Below are positions 17,605-26,722 of a DNA stretch of 57,832 nt, one piece after another (within the stretch, counting starts at the first letter, position 1; the number at the start of each line of letters is the position of its first letter). Below the pieces are notes generated by a model, which was not told the DNA's origin, ran no database searches, and was given only the letters and a program-made list of their open reading frames with translations. Where the stretch lies: NCBI RefSeq assembly GCF_021491355.1, contig NZ_JAKENF010000007.1:1-57832 (forward strand), given 5' to 3'. Made by a program: the position numbers and the translations under genes. The DNA comes from Alitabrizicola rongguiensis (GTDB taxonomy: Bacteria > Pseudomonadota > Alphaproteobacteria > Rhodobacterales > Rhodobacteraceae).

Positions 17605-20070
17605 TTGCGTCCCCTGCCCTTCATCAAGCCGCTTCTTCTCGCCTCCCTTCTTGCCCTTTCGGCCTGCGACAGCGCCGAGGAGCGTGCCGAGAAATACTAC
17701 CAGTCAGGGATGGCGCTGCTCGAGGCCGGCGATGTCGACCGCGCCCTCGTCGAATTCCGCAACGTCTTCAAGTTGAACGGCCAGCACAAGGAGGCGCGGC
17801 TGGCCTATGCCCGCATCCAGCGCGAGCGTGGGCAGCTGCAGGATTCCTACAGCCAGTATCTGCGGCTGATCGAACAATATCCCGACACCCTCGAGGCCCG
17901 GCTCGCCTTGGCCGAGATGGCGGTCGAGAATGGCCAGTGGGACGAGGCCGAACGTCATGGCCGTGCGGCGGAAAAACTCGATCCCGCCAATATCGAGACG
18001 CGCGGCGTCGTCGCCGCCCTCAACTACCGCAAGGCGCTGCTCGACAAGAACGATGCCGATGCCAAGGCGGCCGAGGAACAGGCCCAGGCGGTGCTGGCCG
18101 AGAACCCCAATGACCTGATCGCGCGGCGGGTGGTGATCGACTACCTGACCAACCATCAGGACGATGCCGGCGCCCTGGCCCAGATCGACGCAGCGCTGGC
18201 GATCACGCCCGACCGGCTTGATCTCAACATGCAGAAGCTCCGGCTCCTGGCCCTGGCCCAGGATCAGGACGGCATCGGGGCACAGCTGAAATCGATGTAT
18301 GAGGACTTTCCCGACAACGAGGATGTCCGCAAGCTGCTGATCGCCTGGTATATCCAGCAGGGCGACAATGCCGGGGCAGAAGCGATCCTGCGCCAGCAGG
18401 CCGAGAAGAAGCCCGAGGATACGGCTGGCTGGATCACGCTTGTCCAGTTCCTGCGCCAGACCGGCGGCACCGATGCGGCCAAGGCCGAGCTGAACCGCCT
18501 GATCGCGCTCAACGACCCCAACCAGCGCCTCTACCGCGCGAGCCTCGCCACGCTCGATTTCGAGGCGGGCGGCGATCAGGCCGCCGCCATCGCCGAGATG
18601 GAGACGCTGCTGAAGGATGCGCCCTCCTCCGACCAGACCCGCAACATGAAGCTGGCGCTCGCCCAGATGCTGGTCACCACCGGAAATACCGTGGGCGCGC
18701 GCGCGCGCGTGGAAGAGGTGCTGACCGACGATCCCACCAATGTCGAGGCGCTGAAGATGCGCGCCGTCTGGCTCATCGAGGATGACAAGCCGGGCGATGC
18801 GATCCTGACGCTCCGCACCGCACTTGACCAGAGCCCGCGCGACCCCGAGATCCTGACGCTGATGGGCCAGGCCCATGAACGCGACGGCAGCCGCGAACTG
18901 GCCGGCGAACGCTATGCGCTCGCGGTCGAGGTGTCGGGCGGCGGCGTGCAGGAAAGCCTGCGCTATGCCAATTTCCTCATCGCCGACAACCGGCTCGATC
19001 CGGCCGCGGCCACGCTCGAGGACTCACTCCGGATCAATCCGGGCAATGTCGGCCTTCTGGTGCTTCTGGCCGATATCCGCATGCGCCAGAGCGACTGGCC
19101 CCGCGCCTCGACCCTGATCGGCCAGCTTCGCGCGATCGGCACGCCCGAGGCGAACAAGGCCGCCGACAATCTCGAGGCCGGCCTGATGCTGCGCCAGGAA
19201 AAGACCGACGAGACGATCGGCTTCCTTCAGGGGTTGATCGACAGCGGCAAGGCCGACAACGCCGCCGTGGCGACCATCGTCCAGACCAAGGTGCGCGGCG
19301 GCGATCTTCAGGCGGCGCGCGACTATCTCGACCAGCAGCTTGCCAAAACGCCGGACGATGCGCAGCTCCAGCTTCTGAATGCCGGGCTCTACGTGCTCGA
19401 GAACAAGCCCGACGATGCCATTGCCGCCTATCAGGCGCTGATCGCGAAATTTCCGCAAGCCGATCAGCCGGTGCGCGGGCTCTATGCGCTCCTGATGTGG
19501 CAGGGCAAGACCGACGAGGCTTCGGCCGCGCTCGACAGCGCCCTTGCCGCCAACCCGGACTCGGCCACGCTTCAGGTGATGAAGGCCGGAGAGCTGGAAA
19601 AGGCCAATGACATCCCCGGCGCGATCGCGATCTACGAGGCGCTCTATGCCAAGGATTCCAGCAACACGGTGCTGGCCAACAACCTTGCCAGCCTGATCGC
19701 CTCCTACAATGACGATCCGCAAAGCCTCGAGCGTGCCTATGCCATCGCCCGGCGTCTGCGCGGTCTGCAGGTTCCGGCCTTCCAGGACACCTATGGCTGG
19801 ATCGAATACCGCCGCGGCAATTACGAAGAAGCGCTCAGCAGTCTCGAGCCCGCCGCCAAGGGCCTGCCGCAGGACGCGCTGACCCAGTATCATCTCGGCA
19901 TGGCCTATCTTGCGCTGAAGCGGCCCGAGGATGCGAAACGGCAATTCGAGCTGGCGCTCCAGCTCGCCGGCAACAGCCCGCAGCCGCAATTCGCCGATGC
20001 CAAGGCCCAGTTGGAAAAGCTCTCCTCGGGCGCGGCGATCCAGGGCGGGTCGGGGTCGACCAGCCCCTGA
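17605..20070 (+). CDS. prsT: TPR-repeat lipoprotein of exosortase/EPS systems (PrsT-like)
   Basis: An 821-residue lipoprotein. A TTG start at 17605 follows an AAGGAAGAG ribosome-binding site and gives a signal peptide ending in the lipobox LSAC (Cys21). The mature protein is a chain of about twenty tetratricopeptide repeats. The C-terminal pattern TVLANNLASLI ... DTYGWIEYRRGNYEEAL ... QYHLGMAYLAL is the one seen in the PEP-CTERM-associated TPR lipoprotein PrsT. These proteins are thought to scaffold EPS assembly at the outer membrane or periplasm, coupling synthesis to export. It probably works with the OPX and beta-barrel proteins at 44577-46607. It is co-directional with exoY. Confidence 0.87.
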   Translation: MRPLPFIKPLLLASLLALSACDSAEERAEKYYQSGMALLEAGDVDRALVEFRNVFKLNGQHKEARLAYARIQRERGQLQDSYSQYLRLIEQYPDTLEARLALAEMAVENGQWDEAERHGRAAEKLDPANIETRGVVAALNYRKALLDKNDADAKAAEEQAQAVLAENPNDLIARRVVIDYLTNHQDDAGALAQIDAALAITPDRLDLNMQKLRLLALAQDQDGIGAQLKSMYEDFPDNEDVRKLLIAWYIQQGDNAGAEAILRQQAEKKPEDTAGWITLVQFLRQTGGTDAAKAELNRLIALNDPNQRLYRASLATLDFEAGGDQAAAIAEMETLLKDAPSSDQTRNMKLALAQMLVTTGNTVGARARVEEVLTDDPTNVEALKMRAVWLIEDDKPGDAILTLRTALDQSPRDPEILTLMGQAHERDGSRELAGERYALAVEVSGGGVQESLRYANFLIADNRLDPAAATLEDSLRINPGNVGLLVLLADIRMRQSDWPRASTLIGQLRAIGTPEANKAADNLEAGLMLRQEKTDETIGFLQGLIDSGKADNAAVATIVQTKVRGGDLQAARDYLDQQLAKTPDDAQLQLLNAGLYVLENKPDDAIAAYQALIAKFPQADQPVRGLYALLMWQGKTDEASAALDSALAANPDSATLQVMKAGELEKANDIPGAIAIYEALYAKDSSNTVLANNLASLIASYNDDPQSLERAYAIARRLRGLQVPAFQDTYGWIEYRRGNYEEALSSLEPAAKGLPQDALTQYHLGMAYLALKRPEDAKRQFELALQLAGNSPQPQFADAKAQLEKLSSGAAIQGGSGSTSP

Positions 20071-20086
20071 CGGCCATACCCGTCAG
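20067..20086. terminator. Short hairpin between convergent genes
   Basis: ctgacgg and ccgtcag form a seven-base-pair stem around a six-base loop, spanning the stop codons of the convergent genes 17605-20070 and 20083-21045. No T-tract follows, so it is at best a weak bidirectional terminator. Confidence 0.3.
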
Positions 20087-21045
20087 TCGGGCAGCCCACG
20101 CTGCCCGGCGAGTTTCTTCAGGATCACCCAGCCCAGGTCGCGGGCATTGCCCTCCTGCCCGAGCCACCGTTTGAGCCGCGGCCAGTCGCGCTTGCGCAGT
20201 GTGGTCCAGCCATAGATGCGGTTCTGCCGCAGCGCCTGCGACTGGCGCGCGGCCAGCAGGCCTTCGATCTCGGGTGTCAGTTCCCCGGTCGCCCGCAACT
20301 CTTCGGCCAGTCCCGCGTTTTGCCGGGCAATCGCCCGGTAATCGACATTGGTAACGCTGCCCGGCGAATAGGCGCCGCTGATCGCGCCGATGCGGGTCGA
20401 GAAGATGTAATGCGCCTCGCGCAGCAGGCCGAAACCCACGCCCCGGCGCAGAAGCTCGACGTAAAGCCGGTGATCCTCACCATGACGGATGCCTTCGGGA
20501 TAGCGCAGCAGCCCGCGCTCGGCGAGCGAGCGGTGATAGACCGGTTTCATCAGCCCGAGGTCGAGACCCGTCTCGGGATCGGGACGCAAAAGGTCGCTCA
20601 AAGTCAGGCGCGACAGGCTGCCCGAGGCCGGAAGCTGCTCGGGCGCCGCCTGATCCGCCGCCAGATCGTAAAGCACCGGCAGGTCGGCCACGGCCTCGAA
20701 CCCCTCGGCCTCCGCCACCGCGATCATCCGGGCAAGCCGGCCGGGGGCGAAGGCATCGTCGGCATCGAGCACCGCGATCCACGCGCCTTGCGCCGCGGCG
20801 ATCCCGGCATTGCGCGACCGCGCCGGCCCTGAATTGCGCGCGTTGCGCAGCACACGGACCTGCGGATGCACTCGCGCCAGCCCCTCGGCCACCGCCACCG
20901 TGTTATCGGTCGAGCAATCGTCGACGATCAGGACCTCGACCGCACCAACCCCCTGCCCCGCCAGCGCCGACTCCACGGCACGCGCCAGGAAAGGCGCAGC
21001 ATTCCAGGCGGCGATCACGACTGAAACCTGCGGGCGCTCCGTCAT
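20083..21045 (-). CDS. Glycosyltransferase family 2
   Basis: A 320-residue GT2 enzyme with VSVVIAAWNAAPFLARAVESAL, the IVDDCSTDNT loop, SGPARSRNAGIAAAQG and the VLDADDAF DxD region near residue 95. The C-terminus is basic and amphipathic (RKRDWPRLKRWLG), suggesting peripheral membrane contact. It is the third gene of an operon running 23137 to 20083, and its start overlaps the upstream GT4 stop by 4 bases (ATGA). Likely adds one EPS sugar; specificity unknown. Confidence 0.9.
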   Translation of the reverse strand: MTERPQVSVVIAAWNAAPFLARAVESALAGQGVGAVEVLIVDDCSTDNTVAVAEGLARVHPQVRVLRNARNSGPARSRNAGIAAAQGAWIAVLDADDAFAPGRLARMIAVAEAEGFEAVADLPVLYDLAADQAAPEQLPASGSLSRLTLSDLLRPDPETGLDLGLMKPVYHRSLAERGLLRYPEGIRHGEDHRLYVELLRRGVGFGLLREAHYIFSTRIGAISGAYSPGSVTNVDYRAIARQNAGLAEELRATGELTPEIEGLLAARQSQALRQNRIYGWTTLRKRDWPRLKRWLGQEGNARDLGWVILKKLAGQRGLPD

Positions 21046-22217
21046 GCCACAGCCTTTCCGATCACCGCGAGGATCTCCGCCTCCAGCTCCGCCGCCATCC
21101 GGGCCGTGTCGAAGCGCGCGGCCAGCCGCCGGGCCCCCTCGCCCAGACGCGCCCGCTCGGCCGGATCGGTCGCGAGCCGCCGCATCAGCGCCGCCTGCGT
21201 CGCGACATCGCCTTGCGGAAAGAGGAACCCGTTCACCCCCTCCTCGATCTGGTCGACGAGCCCGCCCGAGGCGCTGGCGAGCAGCGGCAGGCCCGCCGCC
21301 CCGGCTTCGGTCAGCGTGACGCCGAACCCCTCGACCCAGCCCCCCACCTCGCGCGAGTGCTGGAGATAGACCTGCGCGGCGGAAAGTTCCCTGGCGATCG
21401 CTTCCGGATCCAGCCGTCCGGTCAGGCGGATGCGATCCGCATGGGGGCTGGCGGCGGCCGCAGCGGCAATAGAGTCATACTCCGGCCCGAAGCCGATCAG
21501 CACCAGTTCCGCCTGCGGGAATTCCCCGGCGATCGTCTCGAAGGCGGCAAGGCTTTCGCGCATCCCCTTCTCGGCCGACATCCGCCCGACCGAGATGAAG
21601 CGCAAGGGCCCTCCCGTCGCCTGCACCGGCATCGGTCCGGCGGCGAAAAGCTCCAGCGGCGCGCCGCAGGGAATGACGCGGGTCCGCGCCGGAAGCCCGA
21701 GCGGGCGCAGCCGGTCGACCTGGTGCTGTCCGACCGCGATCAGCGCCTGCGACCGGGCCAGCACCTGCGCCAGGGCCTTTCGATAGGCGGGCGAGGCCAT
21801 CAGCGCCGAGACATCCCGCCCATGGACATGCAGGATCAGCGGCATCCCCGGCGGCAGGGCCGGGGCCACGGCAATCGCCGTCCAGGCGAAATGGCAGAGC
21901 ACCGCCTGCACCCCCGCCGCCTCGATCGCGCCCCTCGTCATGGTGATCTGCGCCGCAGACGGGCGTTCGGCGCGGGCCAGGCCGAGTTTCCGCATGATCC
22001 GTTGGGAAAGGCTTTTTTCCGACCCCGGCTGGCCGGGGATCATCCGCGTCTCAACCCCCGGCGGGGCCTGCCACCCGGCTTCCGTGCGCCAGCCCATCAG
22101 CACCGGCGTGATCTGGCGGAAAGCTTGCACCTGCCGGGCGATCCAGACCTCCGACGGTATCCCGAGGACCGGCGCGATCACCGCGACACGGGGGCCAACG
22201 ATACGGGGAGCCTTCAT
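21042..22217 (-). CDS. Glycosyltransferase family 4 (GT-B)
   Basis: A 391-residue GT-B enzyme. The N-terminal domain carries VAVIAPVLGIPSEVWIARQ. The C-terminal domain has FISVGRMSAEKGMRE, a LVLIGFGPE segment and GFGVTLTEAGAAGLPLLAS, which is the glutamate-containing EX7E donor-binding motif of GT4. ATG 22217 is preferred over the GTG three codons upstream because it forms a 4-base ATGA overlap with the preceding gene, like the overlap at its own 3' end. The three genes 23137-20083 are therefore translationally coupled. It transfers a sugar from a nucleotide donor to the repeat unit, with retention expected for GT4. Confidence 0.9.
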   Translation of the reverse strand: MKAPRIVGPRVAVIAPVLGIPSEVWIARQVQAFRQITPVLMGWRTEAGWQAPPGVETRMIPGQPGSEKSLSQRIMRKLGLARAERPSAAQITMTRGAIEAAGVQAVLCHFAWTAIAVAPALPPGMPLILHVHGRDVSALMASPAYRKALAQVLARSQALIAVGQHQVDRLRPLGLPARTRVIPCGAPLELFAAGPMPVQATGGPLRFISVGRMSAEKGMRESLAAFETIAGEFPQAELVLIGFGPEYDSIAAAAAASPHADRIRLTGRLDPEAIARELSAAQVYLQHSREVGGWVEGFGVTLTEAGAAGLPLLASASGGLVDQIEEGVNGFLFPQGDVATQAALMRRLATDPAERARLGEGARRLAARFDTARMAAELEAEILAVIGKAVA

Positions 22218-23137
22218 GCCCCCCACAGCCGCACCTTGCGTTCAAGACCCAGGACCGAGGCCAGAGCCCGGTGCCTGAGCGTGCCGCGATGCCGGATCGG
22301 ACCCATCCGCGCCAGCACGTCGAGCGCCGCCTGCCCGGTCTCCTGCCAGCCGCGGGCAAAGGCCATCCGCGCGGTGCGATACAGCGCATGCTCCAGGCTT
22401 TGGCGATGCGCGGCAAAGGGCGTGCCCTCGGTCATCGCCACAAGGCGGGCCAGCGTCTCGACATAGTTGCGCTCCTTCGCCTCCGACTTCGACCAGGAGA
22501 GGCTGTCATTGTTCTGCACGTAATAGATGCCATAGCCGCGCGGGTTATGGGCCAGCCGCGCCCGGTTCAGGAAGGCGCGCATGACCAGATCGCCGTCCTG
22601 CTGCAGCTTCACCCGTTCGTCCCAGCCCCCGATCCGCTCGACAAAACTGCGCCGCCACAGGATGGCCGAGGGGTTGACCTGGATCCCGAGCAACCAATTG
22701 GCGAATAAATATTCACAATCCAGATGTTCGGCCAATGAATCCCGCACCTCGAGGATGCGGGTCGCGTTGCGCTGGATCATCGCGGTAAAGACGATGTCCG
22801 CCCCTGTCGCCTCGGCGATACCTGCGCCTGCGGCCAGATGGTCGCCCGCGATCTCGTCATCAGCATCGAGGAACAGCACGAACTCGGCCGAGCTTACGCG
22901 CATGCCGCGGTTGCGGGCAAGGCAGGCCCCGCCGTTCTGGCCGGTCAGGACAGTGATACGATCGCCGAAGGCTTGCGCGGCAGCGACGCTGCCATCGGAC
23001 GAGCCGTCATCGACGACGATGACCTCGGCCGTGAGGCCGGGCTGGGCCAGCACGCTGTCAATCGTGCGCGGCAGCGTCGCCTCGGCATTGTAGCAGGGGA
23101 TGACGACCGCGACCCGGTTCTGGCTGTCCCTGTCCAT
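22214..23137 (-). CDS. Glycosyltransferase family 2 (paralogue of 29051 and 30013 genes)
   Basis: A 307-residue GT2 enzyme with VAVVIPCYNAEATLPRTIDSVL, VVDDGSSDGS, the unusual QNGGACLARNRGM motif and LFLDADDE. The C-terminus ends LGLERKVRLWG, and nearly the same ending closes the genes at 29051-30001 (VGLEAKVRLFG) and 30013-30954 (IGLEAKVRLWG). The three also share GACxARN and IGGWDE, so they form one expanded subfamily. It is the first gene of the 23137-20083 operon, 14 bases beyond the ABC transporter gene, which is also on this strand. Confidence 0.9.
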   Translation of the reverse strand: MDRDSQNRVAVVIPCYNAEATLPRTIDSVLAQPGLTAEVIVVDDGSSDGSVAAAQAFGDRITVLTGQNGGACLARNRGMRVSSAEFVLFLDADDEIAGDHLAAGAGIAEATGADIVFTAMIQRNATRILEVRDSLAEHLDCEYLFANWLLGIQVNPSAILWRRSFVERIGGWDERVKLQQDGDLVMRAFLNRARLAHNPRGYGIYYVQNNDSLSWSKSEAKERNYVETLARLVAMTEGTPFAAHRQSLEHALYRTARMAFARGWQETGQAALDVLARMGPIRHRGTLRHRALASVLGLERKVRLWGA

Positions 23138-23151
23138 GGCCGGCCTCCGTC

Positions 23152-24951
23152 TCAGGTTCCGGTCATCCGGCGGAAGGTCTCGTTGCCGGCGCGGAGCTCC
23201 TCATAGGTGCCCTGCGCCACGAGGCGGCCGTGTTCGAGCAGGAAGATCACGTCGCAATTCTTCACCGTGGTCAGGCGGTGCGCGATCATGATGACGGTCT
23301 TGGCGTGGCGCAGGTTGTGCACCGCCTCCATCACCGCCTGCTCCGTCAGGTTGTCGAGCGCCGAGGTCGCCTCGTCGAGGATCAGCACATCCGGATTGCG
23401 GTAAAGCGCCCGGGCAATGCCGATGCGCTGGCGCTGCCCACCCGACAGGCGCACGCCGCGCTCGCCGACATGGGTGTCATAGCCCTGCGGCAGGTCATTC
23501 ATGATGAAGTCGTGCAGGTTGGCGATCCGCGCCGCCTGCTCGATCGCGGCCCGGTCCCATTTCGCGTCCGGCTCGCCGAAGGCGATGTTGGCCGCGACGC
23601 TGTCATCGACAAGGAAGATCTGCTGCGGGACATAGCCGAGCACATCCTGCCAGCGCCGCATGTTCTGCGCCGTCAGCACCGTGCCATCGACCACGACCTC
23701 GCCCGATTGCGGCGTCAGCAGGCCCAGCATGATGTCGACCGCCGTGGTCTTGCCCGCCCCGGTGCCACCGACGATGCCGACGGTCGTGTTGGCCTCGATG
23801 GCCAGCGACAGCCCGTCCAGCGTCACCCGGTCCGTCGCCGGATAGCTGAACCGGACATCGCGCAGTTCCAGCCGGTCGTGGAGGTGGATCCGCGGGCCCT
23901 TCGTCTCGGCGGCCGTCGGCGCGCCAAGCGCCATGACCTGCATGTATTCACGATGCACCGAGTCAAGCGTGGGGGCCCCCGAACGCATCCCGGTCAGCGA
24001 GTAGTAGAGAAGCTGCGCCGCCGGGAACATCCTGAGCGCCGCGAAGGCAAAGACGCCAAGCGTCGGCAGGATGCTGGAGAGCGAACCGTCCCCGGTGACC
24101 AGAAGGATCAGGATCAGCAGCAGGATGCTGCCGAAGGCGATCGTCTCGAGCAGGTAACGCGGCATCTCGCCGATCACGTTGGTGACGCTGCCGATGCGGG
24201 CGATCTCGTAGGACGGCTTCTGGAAGCGCACCAGCGAGCGCTCCTCAAGACCGAGAAGCTTGATGTCCTTGGTCGCCCCGAAGATCTCGTGCGCGATCTT
24301 GTATTTTGCCTTGTTGGCCGCGAGCCGCACCTGGCCGAGCCGCAGCAGCCGGCGGCGGAAGCCGAAGAAGATCAGGGCATAGGAACCGAGGCAGATCAGG
24401 ATCGCGCTACCGGCCACCAGCGGATTGACCAAGAAGAGAAGAGTCGCGAGGAAGACCAGGGTGATCGCCTGCGCGATGATGCGCATGGCCGGGATCAGCG
24501 ACCCGGAGACAACCGTGTTGACCTCGCTCAGGATCGAGCGGGACAGCTGCGCGCTGTGCCTCGACAGGAACCAGGCATAGGGCTGGCGCAGATAGCCGGC
24601 CAGCAGCCGGCCGCTGATCGAATAGTTGCGCATCTGTGCAAAGCGCGAGGTGGCGATCAGTGTCGTAGCCTTCACTACCAAGCTGAAAAGCAGCATCCCG
24701 AAGACAAGGCAGCCAAGCACGATCAGGAACTGCTTCACATCCGTCATGCCCAGCCAGTGATAGAGCGCCGCGATCCGGGCGTTCTTCTCGATCATCTCGG
24801 GATTGGCGACCACCGCCAGGAACGGCATGATCGAGGCCACGCCGATCGTGTCCACCAGCGCCATGAGGATGATGAGCCCCAGAAGCAGGTAGAAGCGGCG
24901 CCGCTCATGGGCGTTCAAGAGGTCGAACAGTTTTCGGTAAGTGGCTAGCAT
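23152..24951 (-). CDS. ABC transporter, fused permease-ATPase (PglK/MsbA-type lipid-linked oligosaccharide flippase)
   Basis: A 599-residue half-transporter. Residues 1-345 are a six-span exporter domain starting ERRRFYLLLGLIILMALVDTIGVASIMPFL, which resembles PglK-type flippases. Residues 355-599 are the ATPase, with Walker A GGTGAGKTT (395-403), Q-loop VPQQ (441-444), signature LSGGQRQR (502-509), Walker B VLILDEATSALD (522-533) and His558. It works as a homodimer. With no MOP-family Wzx visible in the window, this is the best candidate for flipping the undecaprenyl-linked repeat unit (inference). It begins the run of genes that continues with GT2 22214-23137 after 14 bases. Confidence 0.9.
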   Translation of the reverse strand: MLATYRKLFDLLNAHERRRFYLLLGLIILMALVDTIGVASIMPFLAVVANPEMIEKNARIAALYHWLGMTDVKQFLIVLGCLVFGMLLFSLVVKATTLIATSRFAQMRNYSISGRLLAGYLRQPYAWFLSRHSAQLSRSILSEVNTVVSGSLIPAMRIIAQAITLVFLATLLFLVNPLVAGSAILICLGSYALIFFGFRRRLLRLGQVRLAANKAKYKIAHEIFGATKDIKLLGLEERSLVRFQKPSYEIARIGSVTNVIGEMPRYLLETIAFGSILLLILILLVTGDGSLSSILPTLGVFAFAALRMFPAAQLLYYSLTGMRSGAPTLDSVHREYMQVMALGAPTAAETKGPRIHLHDRLELRDVRFSYPATDRVTLDGLSLAIEANTTVGIVGGTGAGKTTAVDIMLGLLTPQSGEVVVDGTVLTAQNMRRWQDVLGYVPQQIFLVDDSVAANIAFGEPDAKWDRAAIEQAARIANLHDFIMNDLPQGYDTHVGERGVRLSGGQRQRIGIARALYRNPDVLILDEATSALDNLTEQAVMEAVHNLRHAKTVIMIAHRLTTVKNCDVIFLLEHGRLVAQGTYEELRAGNETFRRMTGT

Positions 24952-25096
24952 CTGGCTTCTTGGCGCGGAACTTCTGGACGTGAACGGGCGGCATGGCCGC
25001 CGATGCAGGGACGGGATCCCTTCTCGAAACGTATCTTGGCATAGTCAAGGCAAGCCCATGATGACGATGCCGAGAGTGGGATGTGGCGCAGGAATG

Positions 25097-26563
25097 TCAC
25101 CCTTTCCGGTCCTCGCGGCGATGCACATGGGCAAAACGGCTCTGAGGGAGCTCCCTCCCGGCCTCTCGAGGCGTCGGTGCCGGGCGTGGAAAGCCCGGAT
25201 CAGGTGCGGCAGGAATGGCCCGTCCCGACATGTGCGCACGGCGTGGCATATCTTGTCCAGTTTCGGCTTCGGGATTGCTTTCCGGCGCGCCCTCTTTCCC
25301 TGCGCTGCACAGCCAAAGCCCCGCGCCAAAATAGAACATCACATACGAGCCGGCGGCGCCCCAGATATGCACGGTGCTGAGCGAGAAGAGTAGTGCTGCC
25401 ACCGAGATCACATAGCCGGTGCGGATGAGGGTCTGCTCCTCGTCGAGCCCCTTGGTGCGGACGATATCCCGCAGGCCCAGCACGATCCCGCATCCCAGGA
25501 AGACCAGCGCCACGATACCATGACGCATCATGGTGAGCAGCCAGAAGTTGTCTACTGAACTGGTTAACCAGAATGGTCGTATCCAGTCATTCAAACCTAT
25601 GCCGAAGATAGGGCTGCGCCATACATTTATCATCCCGAATTCCCAGATACCAATCCTGGTCCAGGCCGAACCCGAGTTGAAGGTCAGGGTCGAGATCAGG
25701 ATGGTGACGGGCGTCCGGTTGGATAGAGCGTCGATCGTTACGTAGCCGATGACGCAGAGGATGACGAAAAGCTTCCACTTCCCACGGGTAATCTGGTCCC
25801 AGAGGATCAGGATCACCTGTAGCGCAATCGCCAGGAGCGGACCCGAGGACAGCGACATGAAGCTCATGAAGGTGGAAAAGCCCATCATCGGCAGGGCTTT
25901 GGCCAGCTGGTTGCGGTAGAGGTAGAAGAAGTTCGCGACGCCAAGCGCGCAATACATGCCGAAATGGATCGGGTGTTCGAATCCCGACTGCACGCGCTCG
26001 AGTCCCATGCGCCCATAGGCGGATCCGCCCTTTCGAGCGACGTCAAAAACCGTACCCCATAGATCAGTCCAAAGGTTAATGTTGGTGTTCAGTTCAATCA
26101 CGGCAGCGGGAAACAGGATCAGCATCGTGATGAACAATACCCTTAGGTAATGTCGAAAATCCGTAACGTTGCGGATCAAGGTGCGCCCGAGAAGATAGGC
26201 GCCAAAATGCTCAATGATGGTGATGCCCGAGAGCGCGATACGGGAAGTGCCATGATTGTAGGTCAGGCTGACCAAAATCCAGAATGCATAAAGCATGAAG
26301 AAGTAGTCTGCCATAAGCAGCCGTCCTGCTTTTCCGGAGACCAACCGCACGAAAAGCGGGACTGCAAGCACCAGAAGCAATAAGCGCGACAGAGTAAGTG
26401 TCAGCCCTCCAACGTACAGGAAGACAGGAATAATGACGGTCGCCAGGAACAGCGTGACCAGCGCCGGCGCGGTCGCGGCCTCGATGCGTCCGGCGAGGCC
26501 CGGCGCAGCGGCTGGCTCTGCCCCGGCGCGTCGGGGCGAGGAGATCACTCGCGTCGTCGTCAT
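25097..26563 (-). CDS. Wzy-like polysaccharide polymerase / O-antigen-ligase-family membrane protein
   Basis: A 488-residue polytopic inner-membrane protein with about ten to eleven spans (first at about residues 33-55) and a large periplasmic loop containing RVQSGFEHPIHFGMYCALG. It also has WTRIGIWEFGMINVWRSPIFGIGLNDW, the Arg-containing loop pattern of the O-antigen ligase/Wzy (PF04932-type) family. The last 60 residues are a polar, Pro/Arg-rich cytoplasmic tail of no recognised function. It probably polymerises the flipped repeat units. GC dips in its central part, around 25530-26150. The 145-base gap to the ABC transporter suggests a common transcript or its own promoter. Confidence 0.87.
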   Translation of the reverse strand: MTTTRVISSPRRAGAEPAAAPGLAGRIEAATAPALVTLFLATVIIPVFLYVGGLTLTLSRLLLLVLAVPLFVRLVSGKAGRLLMADYFFMLYAFWILVSLTYNHGTSRIALSGITIIEHFGAYLLGRTLIRNVTDFRHYLRVLFITMLILFPAAVIELNTNINLWTDLWGTVFDVARKGGSAYGRMGLERVQSGFEHPIHFGMYCALGVANFFYLYRNQLAKALPMMGFSTFMSFMSLSSGPLLAIALQVILILWDQITRGKWKLFVILCVIGYVTIDALSNRTPVTILISTLTFNSGSAWTRIGIWEFGMINVWRSPIFGIGLNDWIRPFWLTSSVDNFWLLTMMRHGIVALVFLGCGIVLGLRDIVRTKGLDEEQTLIRTGYVISVAALLFSLSTVHIWGAAGSYVMFYFGAGLWLCSAGKEGAPESNPEAETGQDMPRRAHMSGRAIPAAPDPGFPRPAPTPREAGRELPQSRFAHVHRREDRKG

Positions 26564-26722
26564 CAGATGCCCGTCTGCCTTCGGAATGCCGTCTCTCTGA
26601 TCTCCGGACGGTCACACATGGAAAAATTCTGTCCTCGTCCGGCCTGTCTTAGCATGACCGGCCGTCCCGATGCAGCCCCGGAAGGACCAGGGCCCGGTCA
26701 CGACCGCGTTCTGCCTGCAAAC

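Noticed and set aside
17704-18876. Long minus-strand frame (390 codons) opposite the TPR lipoprotein
   Set aside because: Its apparent repeats mirror the TPR codon pattern on the coding strand, and it has no start signal.
23230-24948. Long plus-strand frame (572 codons) opposite the ABC transporter
   Set aside because: Composition of repeated Asp/Arg/Gln/His with no domains; the opposite strand has the full set of ABC motifs.
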